This document shows, piece by piece, positions 26,584 to 35,625 of a stretch of 64,000 nt of DNA (position 1 is its first letter; every line of letters starts with the position of its first letter). The stretch is taken from assembly GCF_002003265.1 (NCBI RefSeq), contig NZ_CP019687.1, positions 496,001-560,000 of the forward strand. The letters are read 5' to 3'. Under the pieces are notes generated by a model. The model saw only the letters and a program-made list of their open reading frames with translations, did no database searches and was not told where the DNA came from. The translations under genes and the position numbers were made by a program. The DNA comes from Paenibacillus larvae subsp. larvae. Lineage in GTDB: Bacteria; Bacillota; Bacilli; Paenibacillales; NBRC-103111.

Positions 26584-27921
26584 ATGCTTGTGAAGAAAAA
26601 AAAGATATATATAAGTTCAGCAGTTACCCTGCTGGCTGCCCTGCTTATTGCCATACCATTAATGCTGATTTCTTTAGACCAGCGTGAGCGGGTTTCCGAA
26701 CAAATGGAAAGTTTCTGGCATTCATATCTGGCCAACTTGTATAAAACGGAAAGATCTTGGGAGCCTGTAGTCAATCAGCTTCAAAGAGAAGAGGGCCCAC
26801 TCAGCAGACAGGAAGCCGGATTTGTACTTTGGGACCAGGACCGGCGTGTCCTTTTTCAATCCTTACATAATGAAAAGACCAAAAGCGAAGACAAGAATAT
26901 CCATTCCATTAAGTTAGAAGGTACCCTAATCGGGTATATGTATTTGGAAAAACCCCCCTTTCCTGCATATTCATATGCATATTGGCTTGCTTACGGGGCA
27001 TCGTTAATCCTTATCTGGTTAATCACGTACAGACTGCTCTCCGGATTTCATCAGCCTTACCTGCGCGTCATGAGAACGGCTCTAGCCAAGCTAAAACGGG
27101 TATCAGGACAAGAAAATCAGAGTATAACATCAATGAGAGGACAATTAGGTTATTCCGAGGATCTGGAAAGCTGGAAAAGAGAAATGAGTACAGTTGTAGA
27201 CCGTCTTGAGGACCGGATTGCCCGTTTAGAGAAAGTAAGAAGAACATTGTCCGCTGACATCGTTCATGAATTGCGGACACCTCTCATTTCCATGAAGACC
27301 CAATTAGAAAGGGCACTTGTGGCTGAAACAAGGCTATCTCCTGAGAAAATGCACGAATTGTTTGAAGAAGTGGACCGTATGTACAGGCTTGTACAGGATC
27401 TCCAAAATCTTGGCCTCGCAGAAGCTGGAAATCTGCCTTTAAGCAAACGTTGGTTTTCTTTATCTGATAACCTCAAGGTAGCAGTAGAGATGATGAAACA
27501 GGCGGCAGAACAAGCCGGTATTTCCCTTACTCTGGAAATAAAAAAGGATATTCATTTGTATGCGGATACGGACCGGCTGGAACAAGTATGGAACCACATG
27601 CTGGGACACTGTATAGCGCATGCCCGTTCCTCTGTAACCGTAACCGTGTATCAGCAGGATCTGGATGCCGTTGTACAGGTGAAAGACGATGGAATAGGAA
27701 TAGAAGAAGAGGAACTTCCTTATATTTTTGATCGTTTTTATTTCCTTCCGGGAACAAATCCGCAGGCGGTTGCCGCATCTTCCGGCATGGGGCTTAGTCT
27801 GGCAATTGTAAAGCATTTTATAGAGTCTCACGGGGGACAAGTGAAAGTAAAAAGTGAATGGAACAGCGGAACGGAATTCATTCTCCGGCTTCCCGTTTTT
27901 TCGGGTTCCGAAAAAAATTGA
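26584..27921 (+). CDS. orphan sensor histidine kinase
   Basis: 445 residues: TM1 about 9-30, an extracytoplasmic region, TM2 about 135-152, a linker, HisKA with phospho-His228 in SADIVHELRTPL, and HATPase_c with a weak N-box (WNHMLGHCIAHAR), DDGIGIEEEEL and GMGLSLAIVKHF. No response regulator lies on either side, unlike the kinase at 16.2 kb. ATG 26584 touches the AAGAGGG site, so GTG 26590 may be the true start. Signal unknown. Confidence 0.88.
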   Translation: MLVKKKKIYISSAVTLLAALLIAIPLMLISLDQRERVSEQMESFWHSYLANLYKTERSWEPVVNQLQREEGPLSRQEAGFVLWDQDRRVLFQSLHNEKTKSEDKNIHSIKLEGTLIGYMYLEKPPFPAYSYAYWLAYGASLILIWLITYRLLSGFHQPYLRVMRTALAKLKRVSGQENQSITSMRGQLGYSEDLESWKREMSTVVDRLEDRIARLEKVRRTLSADIVHELRTPLISMKTQLERALVAETRLSPEKMHELFEEVDRMYRLVQDLQNLGLAEAGNLPLSKRWFSLSDNLKVAVEMMKQAAEQAGISLTLEIKKDIHLYADTDRLEQVWNHMLGHCIAHARSSVTVTVYQQDLDAVVQVKDDGIGIEEEELPYIFDRFYFLPGTNPQAVAASSGMGLSLAIVKHFIESHGGQVKVKSEWNSGTEFILRLPVFSGSEKN

Positions 27922-28055
27922 AAAAAAGGGTTTAAAATGATAAAAAAACTTTTTCAATTCAGAAGATTTAGTATACAATACTTATATCACTGTGCTAAAG
28001 CAGTGAAGCGGATAGATATCGAAGCCAAAAACAACACGGAGAGGATGAAAACTGA

Positions 28056-29327
28056 ATGAGTCAACAGACAGAGCTTATGCAAGACAATGAAAATTTGAAC
28101 TCCTATGCGATAGCCCAAAAGCAAGTGGAACATGCGGCTTCCTACTTGGGGCTTGCTGACCACGTAGTTGAAGTCCTGAAAAAACCGATGAGAGTGCTGA
28201 GCGTGTCTTTTCCGGTAAAAATGGATGACGGAAGCGTAAAAGTTTTTGAAGGTTTCCGCTCCCAGCATAACAATGCGATTGGTCCGACTAAGGGCGGCAT
28301 CCGCTTTCACCCTCAAGTAAGCATGGATGAAGTTAAGGCTTTATCCATGTGGATGAGCTTCAAATGCGGAGTTGTCGGACTTCCTTATGGTGGAGGAAAA
28401 GGCGGTGTAATCTGTGACCCGACTGAGTTTAGTCAAGGAGAACTGGAACGAATAAGCCGTGCTTTCATGGAAGCCATCGCGGACATTGTAGGCCCTGATA
28501 AAGATATTCCTGCCCCGGATGTGTATACCAATGCGCAGGTAATGGCCTGGATGACGGATACGTACAGCCGCATGAAAGGTACCTTCCAGCCCGGAGTGAT
28601 AACAGGGAAGCCCCTTATTTTGGGCGGATCTCTTGGTAGAAATGAGGCAACAGCCCGCGGCTGCGTATTTACGATCCTGGAAGCCCTGAAAGACTTTGGA
28701 AAGAAGCCGTCCGAAGCTACTGTTGCAGTTCAGGGCTTCGGTAATGCGGGAAGAATCGCGGCTGAGCTTCTTGCTGAACTTGGCTGTACGATTGTTGCTG
28801 TCAGTGACTCGAAAACAGCCTTATTGGACCTTAACGGGCTGGATGTAACCAAAGCTGCGGCCTGCAAGGACGGCGGAAGTCTTGCAACCTACGGTTCCCG
28901 GTATGAAATCGACCCTTCCCAAATATTAGAGCTGGATGTGGATATCCTGGTACCGGCTGCTTTGGAAAATGTGATCACACTTGCGAATGCGGACCGGATT
29001 CAAGCCAAGGTTGTGGCAGAGGCTGCCAACGGACCAACAACTCCAGAGGCGGATGAGATTCTTTTTAAGAAAGGAATTACGGTTATCCCGGACATTTTGG
29101 CAAATGCGGGCGGAGTTACCGTCTCGTATTTTGAATGGGTACAAAACCTGATGAATTACTATTGGAGTGAAGAGGAAGTAAATGAAAAACTGAAGGTCAC
29201 TATGGTTAAAGCCTTTGCAGAAGTTCAGGCAACTGCCAAAGAGCATAATACCGATCTTCGTACAGGAGCATACATTATATCAATGAAGCGGATTGCCGAA
29301 GCCATGAAAGTGCGCGGTTGGGTATAA
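28056..29327 (+). CDS. NAD-type glutamate dehydrogenase (GudB/RocG)
   Basis: 423 residues of the hexameric Glu dehydrogenase family. Substrate-binding GPTKGGIRFHP (Lys79) and PYGGGKGGV (Lys115), catalytic Asp in IPAPDVYTNAQ, and the Rossmann motif VAVQGFGNAGRI. It converts glutamate to 2-oxoglutarate and ammonia, linking amino-acid use to the TCA cycle. GGAGAGG precedes the ATG. No extra or missing repeat is seen in the active-site region. Gene stands alone with its own terminator. Confidence 0.93.
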   Translation: MSQQTELMQDNENLNSYAIAQKQVEHAASYLGLADHVVEVLKKPMRVLSVSFPVKMDDGSVKVFEGFRSQHNNAIGPTKGGIRFHPQVSMDEVKALSMWMSFKCGVVGLPYGGGKGGVICDPTEFSQGELERISRAFMEAIADIVGPDKDIPAPDVYTNAQVMAWMTDTYSRMKGTFQPGVITGKPLILGGSLGRNEATARGCVFTILEALKDFGKKPSEATVAVQGFGNAGRIAAELLAELGCTIVAVSDSKTALLDLNGLDVTKAAACKDGGSLATYGSRYEIDPSQILELDVDILVPAALENVITLANADRIQAKVVAEAANGPTTPEADEILFKKGITVIPDILANAGGVTVSYFEWVQNLMNYYWSEEEVNEKLKVTMVKAFAEVQATAKEHNTDLRTGAYIISMKRIAEAMKVRGWV

Positions 29328-29342
29328 GCCTGGTAGCATATA

Positions 29343-29391
29343 ACATAACCGTTTGTCCTATGATAAGTTCTGGATAGGCGGTTTTTTTGTT
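29343..29391 (+). terminator. terminator after glutamate dehydrogenase
   Basis: AACCG..TCCTAT/ATAGG.CGGTT imperfect stem followed by seven T. Confidence 0.75.
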
Positions 29392-29477
29392 TAACATGAC
29401 GCTATTTATTGATAAAAAGTAAGTTATACTATTTAATATAGTTTATAAATAAAAAGAGGGAATGGAGTGAAGTACCC

Positions 29478-30182
29478 ATGAATGAAACTTTGAAAACCTT
29501 AAACGAACACAGGTCTATTCGCAATTACTTGGATAAACCGGTAGCTCCGGAACAGCTGGATGCGATTATTCAGGCTGTTCAGGCCGCCCCTACTTCAATA
29601 AATGGACAGCAGGTTACGGTTATTAGTGTGCAAGATTCCGCCACCAAGAAAAAAATATCCGAACTGGTAGGAAACCAGGTTTGGGTGGATCAGGCTCCTG
29701 TCTTTTTGCTTTTTTGCGCAGATTTCAATAGAGCTAAGATTGCTGCAGAGAAAAACGGGGAAGAACTGATTCTTACAGATAGTGTGGAATCAGTTCTGGT
29801 TGGAGCAACCGATGTGGGCATCGCGCTGGGTACAGCCATTGCCGCAGCGGAGTCGATGGGGCTTGGAACCGTGCCGATTGGCGGTGCCAGAAGAAACCCG
29901 GAAGAGCTGATTAAACTATTAAATATACCTCCACTCGTATTCCCGGTATGCGGACTTGTATTGGGGCACCCTGCAGATCCTTCTGCCAAAAAGCCGCGGC
30001 TGCCGAAAGAAGCGGTTTATCATGAAGAAAGCTACAAACAGGAACATTTGCGTGAATTGATTGATCAATATGACGGGACGATTTCGGACTATATGGCTAA
30101 GCGGACGGGTGGTGCCGAAACCAGGACCTGGTCTCAGACCGTGTCCGGCATGTATAACAAGTTCTACTATCCCCACGTATAA
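29478..30182 (+). CDS. nitroreductase family NADPH-dependent FMN oxidoreductase
   Basis: 234 residues resembling NfsA/NfrA-type reductases: HRSIRNYLDKP (FMN phosphate site), AAPTSINGQQV, GIALGTAIAAAESMGLGT and a C-terminal extension ending NKFYYPHV. They reduce nitroaromatics, quinones or flavins. ATG 29478 is preceded by a promoter-like TTGATA-17-TTTAAT about 40 bases upstream. Single gene, terminator at 30264. Confidence 0.9.
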   Translation: MNETLKTLNEHRSIRNYLDKPVAPEQLDAIIQAVQAAPTSINGQQVTVISVQDSATKKKISELVGNQVWVDQAPVFLLFCADFNRAKIAAEKNGEELILTDSVESVLVGATDVGIALGTAIAAAESMGLGTVPIGGARRNPEELIKLLNIPPLVFPVCGLVLGHPADPSAKKPRLPKEAVYHEESYKQEHLRELIDQYDGTISDYMAKRTGGAETRTWSQTVSGMYNKFYYPHV

Positions 30183-30263
30183 GCAGGGGTTTAAACTGCA
30201 ATAGTAGAATCAGTTGTTTCAATCGAATTAGGTCAAATTGACTTGCCTCATAAAATGGATATG

Positions 30264-30306
30264 AAATAAGCCAGTTTCTTTATGTACAAAAGGAACTGGC
30301 TTACTT
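30264..30306 (+). terminator. terminator after the nitroreductase
   Basis: AAGCCAGTT/AACTGGCTT stem with TTTATGTACAAAAG in the loop. Modest T-content follows. Confidence 0.7.
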
Positions 30307-30440
30307 TATATGCAAGTTGTGCTGTACATTTTCCCGAAAATGGCCCCTCAAGCTGCTAAGGTTGTACAGAAAAAATAAACGTTCCGTTGCCATAAACCTT
30401 TCTTTATTGAACACTTTTTCTTTTTCCCTGTACTAAGTGC

Positions 30441-30644
30441 TTACACTTCCTCCACAAAGACAACATTAGAGATAGGAAAGCAGACAGTTTTTTTTTCAAT
30501 TTTTAAATACATAAACGTCTCGTCATGCCCTGAGTAAATACCGTAGTAATGACAACTTCGGTCTTTCATATTGGATGCGTGTTTATTCGTCTGTTCATTC
30601 GTTTTCATATGAACAGCCTTGCCTTTAAAATCAGCAATAGTCAT
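30441..30644 (-). CDS. hypothetical 67-residue protein
   Basis: MTIADFKGKAVHMKTNEQTN start with an excellent ribosome binding site (GGAGGAGA) eight bases upstream. The C-terminal half looks beta-rich (YYGIYSGHDETFMYLKIEKK, PISNVVFVEEV), like small SH3-like or YolD-type barrels. Not recognised. Confidence 0.55.
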   Translation of the reverse strand: MTIADFKGKAVHMKTNEQTNKHASNMKDRSCHYYGIYSGHDETFMYLKIEKKTVCFPISNVVFVEEV

Positions 30645-30967
30645 TGATTCTCCTCCATCTCCGGTACCCGTTCCTTTTCTAATAAACTAATCAGTTATTA
30701 CCCTATCACAAGAGACAAGCGATCTGCAAAAAGGAATAATCCGTATGAGCAGGCATTTTCGTACTTTATTTAAGGATTCATGGCATGAAAATGGCACAAA
30801 CTCAGCTTGTTACAAAATCAGACGTTTATTCTCCGTCCTATAACGAAAATGCTGCTTGAGGTATTTTCAAAATAACTACAAACATTCCCTCAGGCGGTTC
30901 AAAAGTCCAAGCATGATCCGATTTCCGTCATAAAATATATTGAGTTTTAAGGAAAGGAGTGTTACTT
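30645..30967. other. gene-free stretch
   Basis: No coding frame with a ribosome binding site is seen on either strand. It presumably holds the promoters of the two flanking small genes. Confidence 0.5.
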
Positions 30968-31066
30968 CTGGGTTATTCATCTGGAGGATACGGATTAACT
31001 AGTACAGGTGCAATTCTCGTTCTATTCATTCTATTAGTCATCATTTTGCGTACTATGCTTTATTAA
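30968..31066 (+). CDS. YjcZ-family small sporulation protein
   Basis: 32 residues: GYSSGGYGLTSTG followed by a single hydrophobic helix (AILVLFILLVIILR) and TMLY, the typical Gly/Tyr-rich head plus membrane helix of YjcZ proteins, which are made in sporulating cells. AAAGGAG lies eight bases before an apparent CTG start (30968). A homologous copy at 12.1-13.4 kb is disrupted by an IS. Confidence 0.7.
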   Translation: MGYSSGGYGLTSTGAILVLFILLVIILRTMLY

Positions 31067-31079
31067 TACGTACTTCGTT

Positions 31080-31175
31080 AAAAAAGACCACAGGGGCGTA
31101 TTGAAGTGCCCCAATTGTTAGACACCGGATAACAATTGGAGGTGCAGTTCAGTATTGCCATGTGGTCTTTTTGTG
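31080..31175 (+). terminator. terminator after yjcZ with an inserted 50-bp element
   Basis: AAAAAGACCACAGGGGC at 31081-31097 pairs with GCCATGTGGTCTTTTT at 31157-31172. The loop contains the mini-element 31102-31151. Without it the loop would be just GTATT, a normal terminator. Confidence 0.8.
31102..31151. mobile_element. 50-bp IS3-type mini-element in a terminator loop
   Basis: Begins TGAAGTGCCCCAATTGTTA and ends TAACAATTGGAGGTGCAGTTCA (inverted repeat CCAATTGTTA/TAACAATTGG), flanked by GTAT duplications (31098-31101, 31152-31155). GTTAGACAC inside and the TGAA..TTCA ends resemble IS3-family termini. It has the same architecture as the element at 14029-14079 but a different sequence. Confidence 0.8.
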
Positions 31176-31458
31176 CAAAATAACCTCAAAGGGCTTTATT
31201 CTTAATCTCTTATACTTCTTTATCCATAACCTCCTGGTATTTCTTAAACTCCTCATCCTTCATATTACCGCTCATTGTAAGTGTTGAGCTGATTTTATAT
31301 TGTTTGTTTTTCGCCTGCAAGCGGTTAGGATTCGCCAATAACTAAGTTTTTGGCTATGAAATGTTGCATTTTGGAAATGTTATTAAAGATGTCCCCCGAA
31401 AACAAGAACCTCCGAAAAATACAACAACCGGCCTGCATTTAACTTTTTATTACGATAT
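31176..31458. other. gene-free stretch left of the prophage
   Basis: The minus strand carries an open frame without a good start (about 31342-31213; NRLQAKNKQYKISSTL, SGNMKDEEFKKYQEVMDK). It looks like the tail of a lost gene; family not recognised. Confidence 0.4.
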
Positions 31459-31542
31459 AAATAAGCGTTGATTATAAAGGATTTTCAGATAAAATAAACG
31501 GGTGCCCCTTTTACAGGACACCCTCATGGGAGAGGAGAAACC
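31459..31542. repeat. attL, 84-bp direct repeat
   Basis: Identical to 44521-44604 except one base (T/A at 31473/44535). It contains a hairpin GGGTGCCCC/AGGACACCC. The integrase gene ends inside the repeat (stop at 31511-31513), as expected for an attachment site next to int. Confidence 0.85.
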
Positions 31543-32447
31543 CTGTCAGTGGCGATTTGTTGTATAGTCTTATTTCCCTTGATTTAATTGGGATGTCCTT
31601 TGATTGCATCTTTATGGACATTGTAGACCGTTTTTGTGGATTTGGTCGACAATCGGTAGACAATTCGTTTGAGTTTTTAAGTAGATGATCAAACTTCTCT
31701 GCGGCTATTTTATCGGCTGACCATAAAGCGTGTCTGTAAACGTTCATTGTTGTAGATATATCTGCATGACCCAAACGTACGGAAATAATTTTTGCATGAA
31801 CCCCTTGGTTAATAAGCAATGTTGCGGAAGTATGTCGGAGGTCATGAAATCTAATTTTCCTTAAATTATTTTTTTCCAAAAATGCTATCCACCACTTAGT
31901 AGGCCGACTGAAATAAATTGGCTTTCCATCAGGGTTACTAAATACAAACTCTCTTTTTTCCTCATTACCCTCATCCCAACGGTCTAACAATTTCATTTTT
32001 TCCTGCAGATAATGAACCCGGTATTTCTTTAGAAGATCTACCATTGATGCAGGTAAAGAAATTTGTCTGACAGAGTTTTTAGTTTTTGAAATTTTTATTA
32101 CAGGAACTCCATCAGCAGCAATTGGTATGGGATTGTTTTATGTGAATAATACCTTCGTTCAAGTCCACATGTTTCCATTCCAGCCCAACTAATTCGCCTC
32201 TCCTCATACCAGTTATAAGGGCGAGCATTACCAGGACTTTAAATCTCAGAGGTTCCTTCTCAAGTGCATTTGTCAACTGCTGAACCTCATGTTCATCATA
32301 CACTTCGATTTCTCTAGTTGCTTTTTCTTTAGGCTTTTTAACTCCATTCATAGGGTTGTCCTTTATTACTCTTTTTCCTTGAGCATCGTAACCTAATTCG
32401 ACAGTGAGTAAATAAGAATTGGTTCCGCGTTTTCTGATACTCGCCAT
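31511..32447 (-). pseudogene. tyrosine recombinase (phage integrase), deleted and frameshifted
   Basis: Starts MASIRKRGTNSYLLTVELGY (Arm-binding beta-sheet) after GGAGGT. It then jumps from KRVIK directly to DNPMNGVKKPKEK, so the core-binding domain of roughly 130 residues is missing. The catalytic domain keeps Arg in TGMRRGEL, His/Arg in HDLRHTSA, and LGHADISTT with Tyr in MNVYRHAL, but a one-base shift near 32122 (extra A on the coding strand) separates the first Arg from the rest. It converts attP/attB to attL/attR; inactive here, so the element is probably locked in. Confidence 0.87.
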
Positions 32448-32466
32448 TTGAATACCTCCATGTTCA

Positions 32467-33164
32467 TCAAAGCATTTGGAACTCGGATTTAAAGTGGCCA
32501 GCATAAACTCCGCAGATATGAATTTCATTCGGATAAGCTTCAATTTGTTTGTAATTCTTGTTCTCGGGGACTAATCTGACCTTAGGATCAATTTCATCCC
32601 AATAAACTCTTTTCAAAGTACCTTCTTCTCCATTAACAATCTGGCCATTTTTTCAACCCAATTAGCAGCCTTTAGAAAAACAATATCACCATCATCAATT
32701 CCAACGTCTTTCATGCTATCTCCTTGTACACGTAGAGCGTAGTCTGGCTTATTTCCTTTCAGCAAAGGGTAAGCCACGTAATCTTCTATGTTTTCTGTTG
32801 CTATGATGCCATCACCAGCACAAATAGTTCTAATTAAAGGGATTGTACTGATATGAGTTGAATTATTTACTGTTTCTTCAATCAATTTATCAAGCTTACT
32901 GTTTGCTTCGTCCAATGCACTTTCCGTTCCTTCATCAAGGATTCCAGCTTTTTGAAGGAGTTCATAATACTCGATGCCATAAGCTTCAGCTAGCTTTTTC
33001 AAGGAATCTGGTGAAGGCTTGACTTTCTTTTTTGTTTTTCTGTTCATTCCTAATTCAATGTCTCGAATATATGTGTAAGATAGGTCACTTTTTTGTGCGG
33101 CTTCTCGAAGCGAAAACTTTTTTTCACGTCTTACTTGCTCTAAATATTTCCCTAAATTGTTCAT
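32467..33164 (-). pseudogene. phage CI/LexA-type repressor, frameshifted near the C-terminus
   Basis: N-terminal HTH_3 (MNNLGKYLEQVRREKKFSLR, YTYIRDIELG). C-terminal S24 peptidase-like domain with cleavage region CAGDGI and nucleophile in VQGDSMKDVGIDDGD. The frame breaks at six A (plus strand T at 32648-32653). A seventh A gives VEKNGQIVNGEEGTLKRVYW and a normal end at 32467. The uncorrected frame stops at 32613 and loses the Lys half of the catalytic dyad. Keeps the lytic genes off and is inactivated by RecA during SOS. Confidence 0.85.
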
Positions 33165-33211
33165 CAAAAATCCTCCGCTTCATCAAATTACAATTTATAT
33201 CGACATGTATA

Positions 33212-33283
33212 TTGTATAGTACATACAACAAAATGTAAAGTAAACAACACTTTTCTTTGGGTATGAATTGTAGGGTATACAAC
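33212..33283. promoter_or_regulatory. phage operator region between repressor and Cro-like gene
   Basis: Two similar dyads, TTGTATAGTACATACAAC (33212-33229) and TTGTAGGGTATACAAC (33268-33283), share TTGTA/TACAA half sites and lie between the divergent genes, a lambda-like switch. Confidence 0.65.
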
Positions 33284-33310
33284 ACAAAAGAAGGGAGTTA
33301 TAAGTGTTTA

Positions 33311-33535
33311 ATGAAGAACAATGTTAAATATCTTAGGCGCAGTCAAGATTTTGATATGACACAAGCTGAGTTAGCAGCGGCGCTAAAAGTATTAAGATCT
33401 ACAATATACCATTTGGAAAGAGGTGGGGAAATAAGCGGATCATTGATGCTTAAACTATCTAAGTTTTTTAACAAAGACCCTAGGGAAATTTTTTTGTTGA
33501 TGATATTGTATAAACAACACAAAGAGGTGGTCTAA
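33311..33535 (+). CDS. Cro-like HTH (XRE) regulator
   Basis: 74 residues with an HTH_3 fold: MTQAELAAALKVLRSTIYHLERGG, SGSLMLKLSKFFNKDPREIF. After REIF the frame runs into an unusual tail. One more T in the seven-T run at 33489-33495 would instead give REIFFVDDIV and a stop near 33511, the usual family end. ATG 33311 has only a distant AAGGGAG. Divergent from the repressor. Confidence 0.75.
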   Translation: MKNNVKYLRRSQDFDMTQAELAAALKVLRSTIYHLERGGEISGSLMLKLSKFFNKDPREIFLLMILYKQHKEVV

Positions 33536-33705
33536 TGAGTAAAAAAGAAAGGCTACGTTTGGTAGGGCGGAAATTCATTGAATTAGCAAGACTTAGATAC
33601 GGAGAAAATACAATTACCCCCAACAGAGCCAGGATCTTGGCTAAAGAAGTAGGTTTGAATGAAGATCTTGCATTGCTAGCAGTATATGAAGCTCAAAAAG
33701 TATAA
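33535..33705 (+). CDS. small phage early protein
   Basis: 56 residues, basic and helical (MSKKERLRLVGRKFIELARL), with AAAGAGGTGG before the ATG, which overlaps the end of the preceding gene. No family recognised. The position behind the Cro-like gene suggests an early function. Confidence 0.5.
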   Translation: MSKKERLRLVGRKFIELARLRYGENTITPNRARILAKEVGLNEDLALLAVYEAQKV

Positions 33706-33716
33706 AAGTGAGGTGG

Positions 33717-34017
33717 ATGTTTTGAAAACATTATAGAAAATCCGGGCGACCTTGCCCGGAAGATCACCCTCTATACACAAGCACAGGGCATTATAGGGGC
33801 ATTGTATGCACAATCCATATATGAACATGGCCACGCTAAAGTAGTTCTTAAAAACCGAAAAATGAAGCTTCAAGATAGCTTTGTAGGAACTATCAAAGCA
33901 AAGGAAGCATATGCAGAGGTTGAAACGTATGACCTGCAAAAACCATACCCCAAAAGGCCGTCAGGCAGCATCTTGGACTTAAACCTCGGCAACGCTTTAA
34001 GAAACAATCTGTCATAA
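33717..34017 (+). pseudogene. phage early protein, frameshifted at its start
   Basis: ATG 33717 follows GTGAGGTGG, but one extra T (four instead of three at 33720-33723) puts the start out of frame. Corrected, it reads MFENIIENPGDLARKI, GALYAQSIYEHGHAKVVLKN and AYAEVETYDL. After about 33945 the sequence no longer looks like the same protein and merges into the next remnant. A downstream in-frame ATG exists at 33802. Function unknown. Confidence 0.5.
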
Positions 34018-34333
34018 AGTGGCTTGGTATCTCAACCGACGAGATACATCGTGTAAAAACGGCTATAAAGTGCCTCCGAAATCAGCGTGTATAGGGTGTC
34101 CATTTCATAGTGACTATGCGTGGTTGGAATTGAAACGCAACTTCCCTGATGAGTGGAAACAAGCGGTTGAATTTGAAAAGACACTGCATGAATACGGATT
34201 ACGCCAGATGAGAGGAAAGGTGTATCTCCATAAATCCTGTGTACCGTTAGAAGAAGTGGACATAAACGAAAACCAGTTGGAAATGGATTTCGATGGTTTC
34301 GGCAATGAATGTAGTGGACACTGTGCAACGTAA
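33960..34333 (+). pseudogene. phage PAPS-reductase-like (PP-loop) gene, internal deletion
   Basis: One frame gives RQHLGLKPRQRFKKQSV and WLGISTDEIHRVK. Another resumes at NGYKVPPKSACIGCPFHSDY and runs to RGKVYLHKSCVPLEEVD and FGNECSGHC. Both halves match phage proteins annotated as phosphoadenosine phosphosulfate reductase-like or alpha hydrolases, with the middle and the N-terminal PP-loop missing. The Cys pairs CIGC and the terminal ECSGHC remain, possibly metal-binding. Confidence 0.6.
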
Positions 34334-34415
34334 TCAATCACCTACTGGGAGTAGACGAATAAAGGAGAGGGCACCAGCCTTCTCCCCTATAAAACCTTTT
34401 TAACCTTGTTTCAAT

Positions 34416-34968
34416 TTATTCTTCAACAGACTCAGGTTTAACTTGTAGTGGTGGAGGGATCAGCCAACCTTTTTCTTTACTCATTTTTAAAATTCTTAAA
34501 GCAAGAGCCGCTTTTGTTGTGTGGTATTTAGCGAATAATGCACCAATATCTTCTCTAATTGATGTGCCCATAATTGAGCTACAACCAACTAAGCTAGCAG
34601 CTAATCCCGCAGCCGAAATAGCGGCTACTTCTTGATCAGTGAATCTTGCTCCCACAGGAATATCTTCAAGCTTAGCTTCTGGTCTTTCGGGTAATACAGG
34701 AGTTGTAGCAATTCCGTTTTGAGTAAGCAGTGAATCGCATTCACTAACTTCTAGCTTGGCCTGATAAATGACGTCTTCTAAAAATTTTTTTAAATCTTTG
34801 TCACCTACATGATATTGAAACAAACGATTAGTGGAGATACAGCTCTTTGCTGCCATTGAAAATTGCCATACACTATAAATTTCTCCATAGTGCATAGGTT
34901 CATCTTTTGAATTGCCGTTTAAAATTCCTATTCTGATTGCTCCTTTTAATGTTGTGATAGAACGTCAT
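34416..34968 (-). pseudogene. DUF3231 family protein, frameshifted near the start
   Basis: Main frame of about 170 residues: LKGAIRIGILNGNSKDEPMHYG, IPVGARFTDQEVAA, GTSIREDIGALFAKYHTT, KEKGWLIPPPLQ, the DUF3231 (ferritin-like helical, spore-associated) pattern. The natural start ATG 34968 gives MTFYHN and is one base out of frame; deleting one A (34952-34953 on the plus strand TT) yields MTFYHTLKGAIRIG. Uncorrected translation could begin at ATG 34895. Host-type cargo rather than phage core. Confidence 0.7.
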
Positions 34969-35027
34969 AAATAAAGTTTTCCTTAAATTAGCATTTTTAT
35001 GCAAAGGGATGGTTTTCTAAGATTTAA

Positions 35028-35369
35028 GAAAAAGAAGCTAACATCACATCCAGTTACCAGGAGCGATTTCATGGGCCGACGAACGTTACAACAGATCAAA
35101 CGGCCAATGTTGCTATCTACAATATCGATGTTCCTGCAGCTCGACTGGCACATATTCAAAGAATAGATAGGGCAGTATCGAGGCTTCATCCAAAGGAAAG
35201 GTTATTGATTCAAGAACGATACCTGAAGCACGATTACGTATATGATTATGTCGTTTACAACCAAGTGTTCAATCCGCCAATCAGTGAAAAATCATATTAC
35301 CGAATACGTTGGAAAGCCTTTTATAAGCTTGCTTTATTTCTAAATATCGCCGTGGAAAAAGAAGGATAA
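35028..35369 (+). pseudogene. ArpU-family phage late transcription regulator, N-terminally truncated
   Basis: Open frame of 113 codons without a start codon, preceded by TAA at 35025. YQERFHGPTNVTTDQTANV, ARLAHIQRIDRAVSRLHPKE, YLKHDYVYDYVVYNQVF and YYRIRWKAFYKLALFLNIAV match ArpU/RinA-like sigma-type regulators that switch on late genes. It usually sits just before HNH and terminase genes, as it does here in order. Confidence 0.65.
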
Positions 35370-35625
35370 GACAGAAAAAAGAAAGAATTTTGACCGAAAA
35401 AGGTTCGGATGTTTGGATTTCTACGATGTATAGTAATATCATAGGCCACAAAGGAAAAGAGAGGTACCACGGCACCATAGCTGGTTGAACGATCACATTG
35501 GAATCGTTTGTATGACAGATATGTAAGTTTGATCAGTCTTTTGTAATGTAAATCGATCAAAAAAGGAACAAAATATTGCTAAAATACAATTATAAACATC
35601 AAGAGTATAAAGGAGTTAACGAATC

